DNA from: Ancrocorticia populi
GTDB lineage: Bacteria; Actinomycetota; Actinomycetes; Actinomycetales; Actinomycetaceae
Assembly: GCF_003123745.1 (NCBI RefSeq)
Contig: NZ_QETB01000004.1
Coordinates: 62,001-126,000, forward strand
DNA length: 64,000 bases
Reading direction: 5' to 3'
Below, one piece after another: positions 33,248-42,372 of this stretch. The notes beneath the pieces are model-generated. The model saw nothing but the letters and a program-made list of their open reading frames with translations, did not search any database and was not told where the DNA came from. The first letter of the stretch is position 1. Each line of letters starts with the position of its first letter. Both the position numbers and the translations under genes were made by a program.

Positions 33248-34902
33248 TGATCGATTCAATCGAAAAGCTCGCGGATAAGCTCAACCTCAACCCAGCCACA
33301 TGGCAGGAATCCTCGAAGGAGGAAAACGAGTTGGGTTGGAGCCCGGGCCACCCCATTCCCGAAGATCCACTCCGGTGGGGAGATCGCTTCCCCGACGGCG
33401 CCAAGAAGACACTTCGCAAGACGCAGATGCGAAGGAATCTCGGGTACGCCACAACCAAGATTCGGACCAAGCGCAACACTCGCGTGGATGAGATGCCCGA
33501 TTGGGAGGAGCTGCGCGAAGCTGGCTCCAACATCAAGCGCAATGTCGCGGCCAATCAAGTAGAACTGCTCGAGCAGTTCGAGGAGAACGTCAAGGCTCGC
33601 GGCGGCATTGTGCACTGGGCGCGCGATGGCGAAGAAGCCAACAAGATTGCCTTTGACATCATCAAGGCCAAGCAGGTTGACGAGGTAGTCAAGGTCAAGT
33701 CCATGGCCACTCAGGAGATCAACTTCAACGAGTATCTCAAGGCCCGTGGCGTTCAGGCGTGGGAGACCGATCTGGCCGAAATGATCGTCCAACTCTCCGA
33801 AGATATGCCGTCGCACATCGTAGTCCCGGCCATTCACCGCAACCGAGCCGAGGTCAAGGCCATCTTCGAGGCAAGGATGGGCGATGCTCCGGAAAACATG
33901 GGTAATGAGCCGCGCGAGCTTGCCATGGCGGCGCGCGCCCATCTTCGCAAGAAGTTCCTTTCGGCCAAGGTGGCCATTTCGGGCGCCAACATGGGCATCG
34001 CGGAATCGGGCACTCTCTCCGTGTTCGAATCCGAGGGCAACGGGCGCATGTGCCTGACGCTCCCGGAAACGCTCATCACCGTGATGGGCATCGAGAAGAT
34101 CGTTCCCACCTACAGGGATGTGGAGGTGTTCAGCCAGCTTCTGCCGCGATCGGCAACGGGCGAGCGCATGAACCCTTACACCTCGTTCTGGACCGGAGTA
34201 ACCCCAGGGGACGGCCCGCAAGAGTTTCACCTGATCCTTCTGGACAATGGACGCACCAATGTTCTCAAGGATCCGGTTGGCCGCGAAGCCCTCAAGTGCA
34301 TCCGCTGCGGCGCGTGCATGAACATCTGCCCGGTGTACCAGCATGTTGGTGGCCACGCCTACAACTCGGTGTACCCCGGCCCGATCGGCGCGATCCTCAC
34401 GCCACAGTTGCTGGGCGCCTTCGATCACCACGATCCGGCCTCCACGCTCCCCTTCGCATCGTCCTTGTGCGGCGCGTGTTATGACGCGTGCCCGGTGAAG
34501 ATCAATATCCCGGAGATCCTCGTTCACCTGCGGCATCGCTATACCGAGGCAAATCGCGGCGGCGTCCCCAGCGGCTGGGACATTGGAATGAAGGCGAGCG
34601 CCAAGGCCATGTCCTCCGGCAAAACAATGGCAGCGGCGGGCAAGGTGATGCCCGCCGGCAATCTCATCGCTGGCCCCGACCACAAGATCGGCCATATCCC
34701 GCTCCCCGTGGTTTCGAACTGGACGTTCGTGCGCGACGTGCCCGCACCACCAACCCAGACCTTCCGAGATTGGTGGAAGGATCGCGAGCAGGACAGCACA
34801 GGAAAGCCTGAACCAACTCCGTCTCCGGCTACAGGACCCACAGAGCCAGCGGAAGTTCCGGGCGGACCAGCAGCTGAATCAACTCAAGGAGAGACGAAAT
34901 GA
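33247..34902 (+). CDS. lutB: Lactate utilisation protein B (Fe-S subunit)
   Basis: A 551-residue subunit. The LUD domain occupies residues about 60-320 (IVQLSEDMPSHIVVPAIH). Two [4Fe-4S] motifs follow: CIRCGACMNICPVYQ near residue 352 and CGACYDACPVKI near residue 408. The C-terminal tail is Pro/Thr/Glu-rich (PEPTPSPATGPTEPAEVP) and longer than in Bacillus LutB, which is about 475 residues. The start is ATG 33247 in the TGATG overlap. The tail may be unstructured and is specific to this lineage. Confidence 0.94.
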   Translation: MIDSIEKLADKLNLNPATWQESSKEENELGWSPGHPIPEDPLRWGDRFPDGAKKTLRKTQMRRNLGYATTKIRTKRNTRVDEMPDWEELREAGSNIKRNVAANQVELLEQFEENVKARGGIVHWARDGEEANKIAFDIIKAKQVDEVVKVKSMATQEINFNEYLKARGVQAWETDLAEMIVQLSEDMPSHIVVPAIHRNRAEVKAIFEARMGDAPENMGNEPRELAMAARAHLRKKFLSAKVAISGANMGIAESGTLSVFESEGNGRMCLTLPETLITVMGIEKIVPTYRDVEVFSQLLPRSATGERMNPYTSFWTGVTPGDGPQEFHLILLDNGRTNVLKDPVGREALKCIRCGACMNICPVYQHVGGHAYNSVYPGPIGAILTPQLLGAFDHHDPASTLPFASSLCGACYDACPVKINIPEILVHLRHRYTEANRGGVPSGWDIGMKASAKAMSSGKTMAAAGKVMPAGNLIAGPDHKIGHIPLPVVSNWTFVRDVPAPPTQTFRDWWKDREQDSTGKPEPTPSPATGPTEPAEVPGGPAAESTQGETK

Positions 34903-35537
34903 GTGACGCCGCCAAGGCTGAGATCCTCAATCGCATTCGGGCGGCCGGCCCCATCAGCGCCCCGGCCATCCCCCGCGATTACCGAATGGGCACCACTGCC
35001 ACCCGCGACGAAGTGATCGCGGAGATGGAACAGGCCCTGATCGATTACACGGCAACGGTCGCTCACGCAACTGGCGCCACACTTCCTCAGGTGATCGCCG
35101 AGCAGCTCAGCGATAAGACCACCGTGGTGATCCCGCCGGGGCTTCCACAAAACTGGGTGGATGCGATCGGCGCGGACGGCCGCGAGGTCCGCGTGGACGA
35201 TCCGCCACTCTCCAAGGACACGTTGGATAAGACCGAAGCGGTGGTTACGGGCGCACGCGCCGGGGTGAGCCTTTCGGGAACGATCATGCTGGATAGCGAA
35301 CCCGATCAGGGACGCCGCGCCATCACTCTGGTTCCCGATTGCCACGTCATTGTGCTGGCCGCCAGCTCCATCTATGCCACGGTTCCCGAGGCGGTTGAGG
35401 TGCTCTCCGCCCATCCCGAGCGGCCCACTACTTGGATTGCAGGGCCATCGGCTACCTCGGACATCGAGCTGGTTCGAGTAGACGGTGTACACGGCCCGCG
35501 TACACTTCGGGTTATCATCGTGGATGATGCATCCTGA
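34899..35537 (+). CDS. lutC: Lactate utilisation protein C
   Basis: A 212-residue LUD-domain protein, the third subunit of the lactate oxidase complex: ILNRIRAAGP at the start, IPPGLPQNWVDAIG and GVSLSGTIMLDSEPDQGRRA in the middle and TWIAGPSATSDIELVRVDGVHGPR at the end. These are the signature regions of LutC. The ATGA overlap with lutB and an overlap of 14 bp with the next gene show that all are translated together. Confidence 0.94.
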   Translation: MSDAAKAEILNRIRAAGPISAPAIPRDYRMGTTATRDEVIAEMEQALIDYTATVAHATGATLPQVIAEQLSDKTTVVIPPGLPQNWVDAIGADGREVRVDDPPLSKDTLDKTEAVVTGARAGVSLSGTIMLDSEPDQGRRAITLVPDCHVIVLAASSIYATVPEAVEVLSAHPERPTTWIAGPSATSDIELVRVDGVHGPRTLRVIIVDDAS

Positions 35538-36369
35538 ACAAATAACTGATTCTGTAGCCTTCCACGCGGAAGGCCCGGTGTGGCACGAATCGTGGGGCGG
35601 TCTGCGATTCGTGGACATGCTGGCTGGCGATCTGCTGACCCTCGCTCCCTCTGGCGAACTCACGCGCCTAAGCACCGGCTCCCCCATAGCCGCCTTCGTG
35701 CGCCCGCGCGCCACGGGCGGCTATGTTCTGGGAACTGAACGCGGTATTGCGCTGGCCGATTCCGCCTTCGCCGCGCCCAAGCCGCTCCCCGAGATGTGGT
35801 CTGATACCAACGTTCGCATGAACGAGGGCGGGGTAGATCCGCTGGGGCGCCTGTACGCCGGCTCCATGCCCTACGATAAGACGCCCGGTGCAGCCAAGTT
35901 GTACAGGGTTGATGGGGAAGGTGACGTCGTCGTCGTTCTAAAAAACGTCACAACCTCCAACGGCATAGAGTTCACCGCGGACGGGACGCGTGCGTACTAC
36001 AACGATACGGCTACGCGCGAGACGGACGTTTTCGACGTGACTGCCGAAGGCGATCTCACCAACCGGCGTACGTTCTTCCACACTGGTGAGGGAACCAGTC
36101 CGGACGGGCTCGCGGTTGATTCGGAAGGTAACGTCTGGTGCGCGCTGAACCGCGTGGGTGCCGTGCGGCTGTATTCGCCGGACGCAGAGATCCTGGGCGA
36201 ATGGACGCTCCCCTGCCCCGGCGTGACCGCCGTGACCTTGGGCGGGGCCGACGGTAAGGACGTCTTCATCACCACGTCCAAGGAGATGGCGGATGTTCCG
36301 GGTGCAGGTGCCGTGTGGCACATGCGCGCCGAGGTAGCTGGCCAGCCCACGAGGGAGTACCGCGGGTAG
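35524..36369 (+). CDS. SMP-30/gluconolactonase-family protein
   Basis: A 281-residue six-bladed beta-propeller: EGPVWHESWGGLRFVDMLAG supplies the first metal-binding Glu, and NVRMNEGGVDPLGRLYAGSM, NGIEFTADGTRAYYNDT and SPDGLAVDSEGNVWCA are the conserved blades with the metal-ligand Asn and Asp. Family members hydrolyse sugar lactones or related compounds. The ATG at 35524 lies inside the 3' end of lutC. Its partner is the kinase downstream, so it may handle a lactone in carbohydrate oxidation. Substrate unknown. Confidence 0.88.
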   Translation: MMHPEQITDSVAFHAEGPVWHESWGGLRFVDMLAGDLLTLAPSGELTRLSTGSPIAAFVRPRATGGYVLGTERGIALADSAFAAPKPLPEMWSDTNVRMNEGGVDPLGRLYAGSMPYDKTPGAAKLYRVDGEGDVVVVLKNVTTSNGIEFTADGTRAYYNDTATRETDVFDVTAEGDLTNRRTFFHTGEGTSPDGLAVDSEGNVWCALNRVGAVRLYSPDAEILGEWTLPCPGVTAVTLGGADGKDVFITTSKEMADVPGAGAVWHMRAEVAGQPTREYRG

Positions 36370-36998
36370 TGGACGCGCTCTTTCAGATTGATCCGGCTGA
36401 ACGGAAGCCGCTCGCCAAAGTCGTGATCGTGGCAGGGCCGTCAGGCTCCGGCAAGACCCGCTTCACCACACGTTCGGGCCTCCCCGTCATTTCACTGGAT
36501 GATTTTTATTTTGACGGCGACCATCCCGGCCTGCCCCATCGTCACGGCATGGTGGATTGGGACTCACCGGCCACGTGGGATGGAATCGGCGCCGTTGCGG
36601 CGCTCGTTGAGCTGTGCACCACCGGCGAAACCACGGTACCAATCTACGATATTTCGGCCAGCAAGCGCTTGGGCGAACGGCGCGTGGAATTAGACGGGGC
36701 CAGATTCGTCTTGGTTGAGGGGATTTTCGCTCCTGAGATCGTGGATAGGGCGCGCGCCGAAGGAATCCTCGCCGATGCCATCGCGCTCAAGCGCCCGCGC
36801 GCCCAAACGTTCTGGTTCCGGCTCATGCGCGATCTGGACGAGGCCCGCAAGCCACCCATCAACCTATTGCGCCGCGGAATCGCGCACTTCTTCGCCGAGC
36901 CCGCGCGCTACGAATACTTTGTCTCTAAAGGCTTGCGCTTGGTGAGCTGGGAAGAGGCCCACGAGGTGCTGACCAATCTGCTGGCGCGGGCGCGGTAG
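36369..36998 (+). CDS. Uridine kinase-like P-loop ATPase
   Basis: A 209-residue protein with Walker A GPSGSGKT (residues about 21-28), the DDFYFDGDHPGLPHRHG segment characteristic of uridine/cytidine kinase-like proteins, and a lid region. The GTG start overlaps the stop of the SMP-30 gene (TAGTG), so it belongs to the same transcription unit. It could phosphorylate a nucleoside or a sugar. Its place in a lactate operon is unexplained. Confidence 0.78.
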   Translation: MDALFQIDPAERKPLAKVVIVAGPSGSGKTRFTTRSGLPVISLDDFYFDGDHPGLPHRHGMVDWDSPATWDGIGAVAALVELCTTGETTVPIYDISASKRLGERRVELDGARFVLVEGIFAPEIVDRARAEGILADAIALKRPRAQTFWFRLMRDLDEARKPPINLLRRGIAHFFAEPARYEYFVSKGLRLVSWEEAHEVLTNLLARAR

Positions 36999-37041
36999 GG
37001 TCAATCGGTTGAATTCGCTTATTCCTTCTGATCCACGGATC

Positions 37042-37971
37042 CTAGTTTTGAGTAACATAGTCCGGATTCGCAGCAATATAATCCTTGGCGTCCTGAACTA
37101 GATCATCCCACGCTTCCCGTTGTGCCATAAGTTCTGCGCCATATTCATCAATAACCTTCATCTGATACTCGGCGGTAACATCCGCTAACCGCTGAGTAAA
37201 ATCGATCTGATCCTTACACTCGACAGTTTTTATCGCCATTTCAATCTGGTCTTCATCCACAGTCCAAAACTCCACCCCTTGTGGGTATCCAATTGCCGAA
37301 CGGTCAGCGTTCATCCCCTTCGTTTGAAGGCATTCATCGAATTCATCAACAAGGGTGGTAATTCTTGTATCAGTGGATACCTTGTCTGGCACCTCTCCCA
37401 TCGCAACACTGCCCGGCCCGTCCAGCTGTGCAGCTTCGACATCAAACTTGTCTTCGGAAGGTTCTGAACCACACAGCTCCGCGAACTCAGTGCGTTGCTC
37501 CTGAGTGAGGTTTTCGTAGGGGTTGCCCGAGGCGGCTTCTTCATAGTCATCAGGCTTCGGTACGTTTTCATTAAACGTGAGTTCACCATCCGTCTTTGGA
37601 TGGACGAAAGCAAACTTTTCTGCAATCGGCATCGTCCACGGTCCGTATAAGAAAAACACCTCACGCACCTGTTCATACTGGCTCACCGGATACGGATCCA
37701 GCTTGGTGCCGGTCTTTTCATAAACGCATTGAATAAAATTCCCCTCCTTCGCACTATCTACGATTTCTACCTCGTTCTCATCCCATGTCTTCACATAATC
37801 CTCTGGCAAATGAACAGTGGCCTTGTCATAATCCAACTCAGCACTCGGGTTGATACCGCTCACTTTCGGTGTGGCACCACTACCGCCACCGGTATCGTTG
37901 GAACATCCCACCAGACCGATCAGTGCCAGACAAACAACCAATGCAACAGCAACAGACCTCAAAGAATTCAT
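37042..37971 (-). CDS. Cassette A lipoprotein (paralogous family with 46825-47745 and 48708-49658)
   Basis: The protein has 309 residues and starts at ATG 37971 (MNSLRSVAV), with GGGA upstream. A lipoprotein signal peptide ends LIGLVGC. I do not recognise the family, but it clearly matches the two other lipoproteins in this window: after an AELDYDKATVHLPEDY segment come LYGPWTMPIAEKFAFV and then DEDQIEMAIKTVECKDQ and LADVTAEYQMKVIDEYGAEL. It has three Cys after the lipid Cys (positions in CVYEKTGTK, CGSE and CLQTK/ECKDQ). It lies 3' of a secreted I36-like gene, with a hairpin in between. The natural guess is a surface partner or immunity protein for that secreted protein, which is inference. 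Confidence 0.78.
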   Translation of the reverse strand: MNSLRSVAVALVVCLALIGLVGCSNDTGGGSGATPKVSGINPSAELDYDKATVHLPEDYVKTWDENEVEIVDSAKEGNFIQCVYEKTGTKLDPYPVSQYEQVREVFFLYGPWTMPIAEKFAFVHPKTDGELTFNENVPKPDDYEEAASGNPYENLTQEQRTEFAELCGSEPSEDKFDVEAAQLDGPGSVAMGEVPDKVSTDTRITTLVDEFDECLQTKGMNADRSAIGYPQGVEFWTVDEDQIEMAIKTVECKDQIDFTQRLADVTAEYQMKVIDEYGAELMAQREAWDDLVQDAKDYIAANPDYVTQN

Positions 37972-37989
37972 GCGCGTTCCCGTCATTGT

Positions 37990-38020
37990 GGGTGGGAACG
38001 GCTCCTCACCGCTCCCACCC
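37990..38020 (-). terminator. Hairpin between I36-like gene and lipoprotein, cassette A
   Basis: GGGTGGGA (37990-37997) pairs with TCCCACCC (38013-38020), with an inner CGG/CCG and a mismatch. No U-run. It sits at the same place as hairpins in cassettes B and C, so it probably sets the ratio of the two products or protects the upstream mRNA. Confidence 0.55.
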
Positions 38021-38037
38021 CTACTAAACATGTCTAG

Positions 38038-38529
38038 CTATTTACAGTTGGTGCCTGTATGGAATTCGGCGCTCTTGACTCTATTGGTCCAATTCTCAGC
38101 CTTGTACGGCCCAATACCGGCCCCGTTGGCTAAATTCGCATCTCTACTTGCGGCACTTCCATCCCAACTTTCACTCTTGAGGGAGAAGTATCGGTTGTTC
38201 TTATTGTTCCAGAATCGCGTGTACTTACAGCTCTTACCATTTGCTCCAGCTGAATTATGCGTATCCCTAACTGCTGCAGTACCTACAGAGAAAGGACCAT
38301 TAGCGGGCGCTGCCGCCCAGCTACCACCATAGTTACTACTCTTCCATAAACACGCGTATCCTAACGCGCATCCTGGATAGGCCTGAGTGCCGATTTCATC
38401 AGTAATCTCAACCACCGGCGCTGGTTCGGGAGTCGGCTCATCGGCGAACGCAGCAGATCCAGCAAAACCGCTAGCTGCCAATATTAGCGCTGCAAGCGGG
38501 GGGGCTGCTAGTTTTCTAAAAGGTTTCAT
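38038..38529 (-). CDS. Cassette A secreted protein, peptidase inhibitor family I36-like
   Basis: A 163-residue protein with a signal peptide (MKPFRKLAAPPLAALILAAS, cleavage near SAAFA), a Pro/Glu spacer (EPTPEPAPVV), then an approximately 110-residue domain beginning CALGYACLWKSSNYGG. This resembles the I36 family (Streptomyces metalloproteinase inhibitor) and other beta/gamma-crystallin-like secreted proteins. Four Cys in the mature domain could form two disulfides. The ending NGAGIGPYKAENWTNRVKSAEF is shared by all three paralogues here. AAGGA stands 7 nt before the ATG. The activity (inhibitor, toxin, binding protein) is not determinable. A C7 run in the signal-peptide codons is in frame. 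Confidence 0.75.
   Translation of the reverse strand: MKPFRKLAAPPLAALILAASGFAGSAAFADEPTPEPAPVVEITDEIGTQAYPGCALGYACLWKSSNYGGSWAAAPANGPFSVGTAAVRDTHNSAGANGKSCKYTRFWNNKNNRYFSLKSESWDGSAASRDANLANGAGIGPYKAENWTNRVKSAEFHTGTNCK
38498..38504. repeat. G7/C7 homopolymer inside the cassette A signal peptide
   Basis: Seven G on the plus strand, i.e. GCC CCC CCG in the gene, at residues 9-11 of the signal peptide. A parallel 8-nt tract is in cassette C. A change of 1 nt would shift the frame of the secreted protein. Confidence 0.8.
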
Positions 38530-38854
38530 AATATGTCCTTATCATCTCAGGGTAGGCATGCCGTTATGCCTTCCAACAAAACTAGAAATCATATAAGGCC
38601 ATCAACTCGATATCGAGCGGATGGAAAATGCTCTCACGAGCAAACCGAGCGTACACGCGCTGTGAACGTTCACGCCGGGAGCAATCCGTTATCCAGATTG
38701 TGTGGCCAAGCTAGTGAGGTATTTTTGCTTGGGTATCTCCACCATATTCGTCGGAAAAGACCTGCGTACACACTTCTCGTATATTGTGATTGATATCACG
38801 ATTGACCTAGGCGTGGGCTACGCCTCGCGCAGGGCAGCTACAAATTATGCGTAC
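38530..38854. promoter_or_regulatory. Upstream region of cassette A with a CRP/GlxR-like site
   Basis: A 325-bp spacer between the I36-like gene and lysS with no credible gene. TGTGA, 6 nt, TCACG at 38785-38800 differs by one base from the TGTGA-N6-TCACA consensus of CRP and GlxR-type regulators and lies about 255 nt upstream of the I36-like start. Whether it acts on that gene is uncertain. Confidence 0.45.
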
Positions 38855-40384
38855 TTACTTGGACTGCGGCTTAATGAACGGGAACGTGATGGTCTCGCGG
38901 ATTCCCAAGCCAGTCATCGCGGTGAGCAGGCGGTCAACGCCCATGCCCATGCCACCGGCGGGCGGAAAGCCCTGCTCCATGGCCTCAAGGAAGTCCTCGT
39001 CCAGCTGCATGGCCTCGGGATCACCGTTGGCGGCCTCAAGGGACTGAGCCACGAAGCGCTCCCGCTGGATCACCGGATCGGCCAGTTCTGAGTACGCAGT
39101 TGCCAGCTCCATGCCGCGAACATAAAGATCCCACTTCTCGGTGAGGCCAGGCTTGCTGCGATGCGGGCGGGTCAGCGGGGAAGTGTCCTCGGGGAAGTCC
39201 CGCACGAACGTGGGCGCCCAGAGTTTTGAGCCTACGAGTTCCTCGAACAGTTCCTCTGCGATCTTCCCTGCAACCCAGTAAGGAGCTACCGAAATGCCGT
39301 GTTCCTCGGCCAGTTCCTCGAGCCGAGCCTTCGGAGTTTCCACCGTGACCTCTTCGCCCACTGCTTCAGAGATAGAGGTGTAGAGATCTATGTTGGCCCA
39401 TTCGCCGCCGAAGTCGTACTCGGTGCCGTCGGCCAACGTGACCACCATGGTCCCAAGTGTGTCCATGCATGCGCGCTGGATCAAAGACTTGGTGAGCTCA
39501 GCCATCGTGTCATACGTGCCGTATGCCTCGTAAGCTTCCATCGCCGTGAACTCGGGTGAATGGGTGGAATCGGCACCCTCGTTGCGGAAATTCCGGTTGA
39601 TCTCAAACACGTGGTCGACCCCGCCCACCACAGCGCGCTTGAGGTGTAGCTCGGTAGCGATGCGGAGGTAAAGATCCTCGTTATACGCGTTGATGTGCGT
39701 CTTAAAGGGACGCGCGGCAGCTCCGCCGTGGAGTGCCTGAAGCATCGGCGTTTCTAGCTCTAGGTAGCCGCGCTCATCGAAGGTGCGTCGCAGCGACTTC
39801 ATGACGCCGGCGCGCAGGCGAACTATGTCGCGGGCAGCAGGACGCATGATGAGGTCAAGGTGGCGCAGCCGCACGCGCGACTCCTCGGAAAGGGACACGT
39901 CTTCGCCATCCGCGTTCGTGTACACCTTGGGAAGAGGGCGCAATGCCTTAGAAGCAATCTGCCACGAGGTGGCAAACACGGAGAGTTCCCCGCGCTTGGA
40001 AGCGCCCACATAGCCTTCAATGAACAGGTGATCGCCAAGATCAACAAGCTGCTTGAAGTCCGCGAGCGCCTCAGCGCCCACGTTGTTCAGGGACACGATC
40101 ACCTGGAGGCGCGTACCTGCACCATCTTGGAGCGTAGCGAAGCAAATCTTGCCGCCTGTGCGGAACAACATGACGCGCCCAGCAACGCCCACGCGTTCTT
40201 CAGTCATTTCCACACCCGCTTCGGTGCCTTCAAACTTATTGCGGATATCGGCAATGGTTGTGGTGATGGGAAGCTCCACCGGATAGGGCGAAATACCTCG
40301 GTCTAGCAGCGCCTGACGCTTGGCCTTGCGGACCTGCATCTGTTCGGACGTTTCATCTTGTACAGGCTTCGTTTGTTCACTCAC
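38855..40384 (-). CDS. lysS: Lysyl-tRNA synthetase (class II)
   Basis: A 509-residue enzyme. An OB-fold anticodon-binding domain (about residues 60-165, VAGRVMLFRTGGKICFATLQ) precedes the class II core: motif 2 around FRNEGADSTHSPEFTAMEAYEA and motif 3 in GMGMGVDRLLTAMTG. It joins lysine to tRNA-Lys. The GTG start at 40384 (VSEQTKPVQDET) gives a family-typical length. The usual actinobacterial neighbours panD and panC are upstream. Confidence 0.97.
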   Translation of the reverse strand: MSEQTKPVQDETSEQMQVRKAKRQALLDRGISPYPVELPITTTIADIRNKFEGTEAGVEMTEERVGVAGRVMLFRTGGKICFATLQDGAGTRLQVIVSLNNVGAEALADFKQLVDLGDHLFIEGYVGASKRGELSVFATSWQIASKALRPLPKVYTNADGEDVSLSEESRVRLRHLDLIMRPAARDIVRLRAGVMKSLRRTFDERGYLELETPMLQALHGGAAARPFKTHINAYNEDLYLRIATELHLKRAVVGGVDHVFEINRNFRNEGADSTHSPEFTAMEAYEAYGTYDTMAELTKSLIQRACMDTLGTMVVTLADGTEYDFGGEWANIDLYTSISEAVGEEVTVETPKARLEELAEEHGISVAPYWVAGKIAEELFEELVGSKLWAPTFVRDFPEDTSPLTRPHRSKPGLTEKWDLYVRGMELATAYSELADPVIQRERFVAQSLEAANGDPEAMQLDEDFLEAMEQGFPPAGGMGMGVDRLLTAMTGLGIRETITFPFIKPQSK

Positions 40385-40589
40385 GCACCCCAGCCTATCG
40401 GCACCACGCCGCCGCTGCACGGCCAGAAGGGGTGATCTTGGCCAGATTTCGGGGCGCCCGCTCCTTTTGCCTGCGCCTCTCGCCTGTAGCTGCAGGAAGG
40501 AATATCTACGGGTGAGGCGGAAGTACTAACGATGCGCCGCCACAGAGTGCGAGCGCTGCGCCCGCACTACCCCTACTATCCGGCCCAAC

Positions 40590-41024
40590 CTACCGGCGGT
40601 ATTCCTCGAAAGTAATACCGGAGGACTGTACCGAAGCTCCGTCGGGGGCCTGTCCGGGCTCATCGGAAACCTCGACCGCCCTATTGTTAGCGTCCACAAA
40701 TACAACGTGCGGCTGATAGGTTCGGCACTCGGCTTCGTCTAGAAGCGAGTATGAAATGACGATCGCAAGATCACCTTCATTGATCAGATGAGCGGCCGCC
40801 CCATTAATCGTCATGATGCCCGAACCTCGTTCGCCGGGTATTGCGTAGGTGGTAAGGCGGGCACCGTTGGTAATATCCACAATGTCCACCGCCTGACCAA
40901 CCAGAATGTCCGCCGCATCCAGAAGGTCCGCATCAATTGTTACAGACCCAACGTAGTTCAGATCTGCTCCGGTCACCGTGATCCGGTGGATCTTGCCGGT
41001 CATCATCGTGCGCATTCTAGCCAT
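40590..41024 (-). CDS. panD: Aspartate 1-decarboxylase
   Basis: A 144-residue proenzyme that makes beta-alanine for pantothenate. The self-cleavage site is GS in [17 protein letters not shown], and the second conserved block is [25 protein letters not shown] lies 9 nt before ATG 41024, which supports that start even though family members often begin nearer residue 4 ([11 protein letters not shown]). It overlaps the end of panC by 8 bp. A 25-residue polar C-terminal tail follows the usual end. Confidence 0.95.
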   Translation of the reverse strand: MARMRTMMTGKIHRITVTGADLNYVGSVTIDADLLDAADILVGQAVDIVDITNGARLTTYAIPGERGSGIMTINGAAAHLINEGDLAIVISYSLLDEAECRTYQPHVVFVDANNRAVEVSDEPGQAPDGASVQSSGITFEEYRR

Positions 41025-41871
41025 CGAAGCGCACCTCCCTATTGTCTATCAGTCGCGTGGAACCAACCCACGCTGCCGTAATGATGAGGCCTCGGCCATG
41101 ATCCGGCACGCCAACCTCTGTCAGATCCTCGAACGTTTCAGGATCTACCACAGACAGATAGTCGAGCTTCACACCCGGCGCCTTGTCCAAATATGCGGTA
41201 GCGCGGTCGCGCACTTCCACAGGGGAAGCCCCGTGGCGTGCTGCGTCCTTTCCAAGAACGAGCGCTTGATTAAGCGCCAACGCCTCGATATATTCGTCCT
41301 CGCTCAGGTAGGCGTTGCGCGAGGATAGCGCCAAGCCCGACTCTTCGCGCTTAATCGGCACCGCCTGAATACGAACCGGCATATCCAGATCCGCCACCAT
41401 CGTCCGAATGAGGGCCAGCTGTTGGGCGTCTTTCTGCCCGAAGAACGCCACGTCCGGCCGCACAAGATTCAGAACCTTGTGCACCACCTGAAGTACGCCA
41501 GCGAAGTGAATGGGCCGCGTCTTTCCCTCGTATACCGTTGCCATCGGGCCTGGGTCAATACGAATCAGCGGCTCGCGCGGGTACATCTCTGATTCCGAAG
41601 GAGCAAACACCAGATCCACCCCAACCGTGTCAAGGAGTGCAATATCCGCGTCAAGCTGGCGCGGATAGGAATCAAAATCCTCGTCCGGTCCGAACTGCAA
41701 CGGATTCACAAACACCGATACCACTACGTGATCCGCCGCCTCTTTTGCGGCGCGCACAAGCGAGAGGTGACCCTCATGGAGAGCACCCATCGTCATCACA
41801 AGGGCGACGCTTCCCGAAAGCTGGTCCATTGCCCCGCGTAGGTCTTCTTTAGTACGAATCAATTCGCTCAC
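41017..41871 (-). CDS. panC: Pantothenate synthetase
   Basis: A 284-residue ATP-dependent ligase that joins pantoate to beta-alanine. The HIGH-like signature is [17 protein letters not shown], followed by [34 protein letters not shown] and [16 protein letters not shown], all intact. It overlaps panD. In related actinobacteria the gene before panC is a DUF2520 Rossmann protein; here that gene is 8.6 kb away at 50514, beyond the accessory island. Confidence 0.96.
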   Translation of the reverse strand: MSELIRTKEDLRGAMDQLSGSVALVMTMGALHEGHLSLVRAAKEAADHVVVSVFVNPLQFGPDEDFDSYPRQLDADIALLDTVGVDLVFAPSESEMYPREPLIRIDPGPMATVYEGKTRPIHFAGVLQVVHKVLNLVRPDVAFFGQKDAQQLALIRTMVADLDMPVRIQAVPIKREESGLALSSRNAYLSEDEYIEALALNQALVLGKDAARHGASPVEVRDRATAYLDKAPGVKLDYLSVVDPETFEDLTEVGVPDHGRGLIITAAWVGSTRLIDNREVRFDG

Positions 41872-41880
41872 GTGAAAAGA

Positions 41881-41918
41881 CTACCGCGGCGTAGGTAGCG
41901 AGTATAGCGAGGCGGTAG
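41881..41918. other. Inverted repeat upstream of panC at the island edge
   Basis: CTACCGC (41881-41887) and GCGGTAG (41912-41918) form a 7-bp stem with a 24-nt loop. It lies at the boundary between panC and the toxin-antitoxin part of the island. It may be a regulatory structure or a junction scar. Confidence 0.3.
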
Positions 41919-42030
41919 TTGAACCCGGCTCCTGATTAGAGCGCACCATAATGGCAGCTGGATGTTGTGACCGTACGCACGGCAGAATAAGCGGATACTA
42001 TGGCTCCCACAAACTATCTCAGACAGAGCA

Positions 42031-42372
42031 TTACTGTCCCTGTTCGAGGTAGTGCTTGAGCGCGGTATTCAACGGGCCAAGTTCGCTGGTAACGACTTCG
42101 CGGAGAACCACGTTGTCCACTCCAAAGTACTCATGAATAAGGATATTTCTCATACCTCGAATCGCTGCCCAGTCAATCTCCGGCAACGCCTGTGTCACAG
42201 AGTCCGGCAGGTGCCGAACCGCTTCACCGATAACCGCGATATTCCGTTCTATGGCATCCACAGCCATATCAGCAATATCAGTGTCCGCGTCGTCAAGGCT
42301 ATCGACGTAGCGCAAAGAGCGAGCGATTGCCGACTGAATGTCGCCGATCCTCTCTTCAACACCCCTACTCAT
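42031..42372 (-). CDS. hepT: HepT-like toxin (DUF86)
   Basis: A 113-residue HEPN-fold protein. The RX4-6HXY motif of HEPN RNases appears as RNILIHEYFG. Typical features are the helical VEERIGDIQSAIARSLRYV and NIAVIGEAVRHLP regions. In known pairs HepT is a tRNA-targeting RNase neutralised by AMP transfer from MntA. It overlaps the upstream mntA gene by ATGA, which is normal for this module. Confidence 0.88.
   Translation of the reverse strand: MSRGVEERIGDIQSAIARSLRYVDSLDDADTDIADMAVDAIERNIAVIGEAVRHLPDSVTQALPEIDWAAIRGMRNILIHEYFGVDNVVLREVVTSELGPLNTALKHYLEQGQ

Noticed and set aside
33256-34695. A 479-codon open frame on the minus strand opposite lutB
   Set aside because: It is antisense to a gene with clear motifs, has no ribosome binding site or family resemblance and follows from GC-biased codon positions.
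37042-38529. Lactococcin 972-type bacteriocin for the small secreted proteins
   Set aside because: The sequence has CxxGYxCxW and crystallin-like motifs of I36 and is longer than lactococcin 972; I keep only the general idea of an antagonist or inhibitor.
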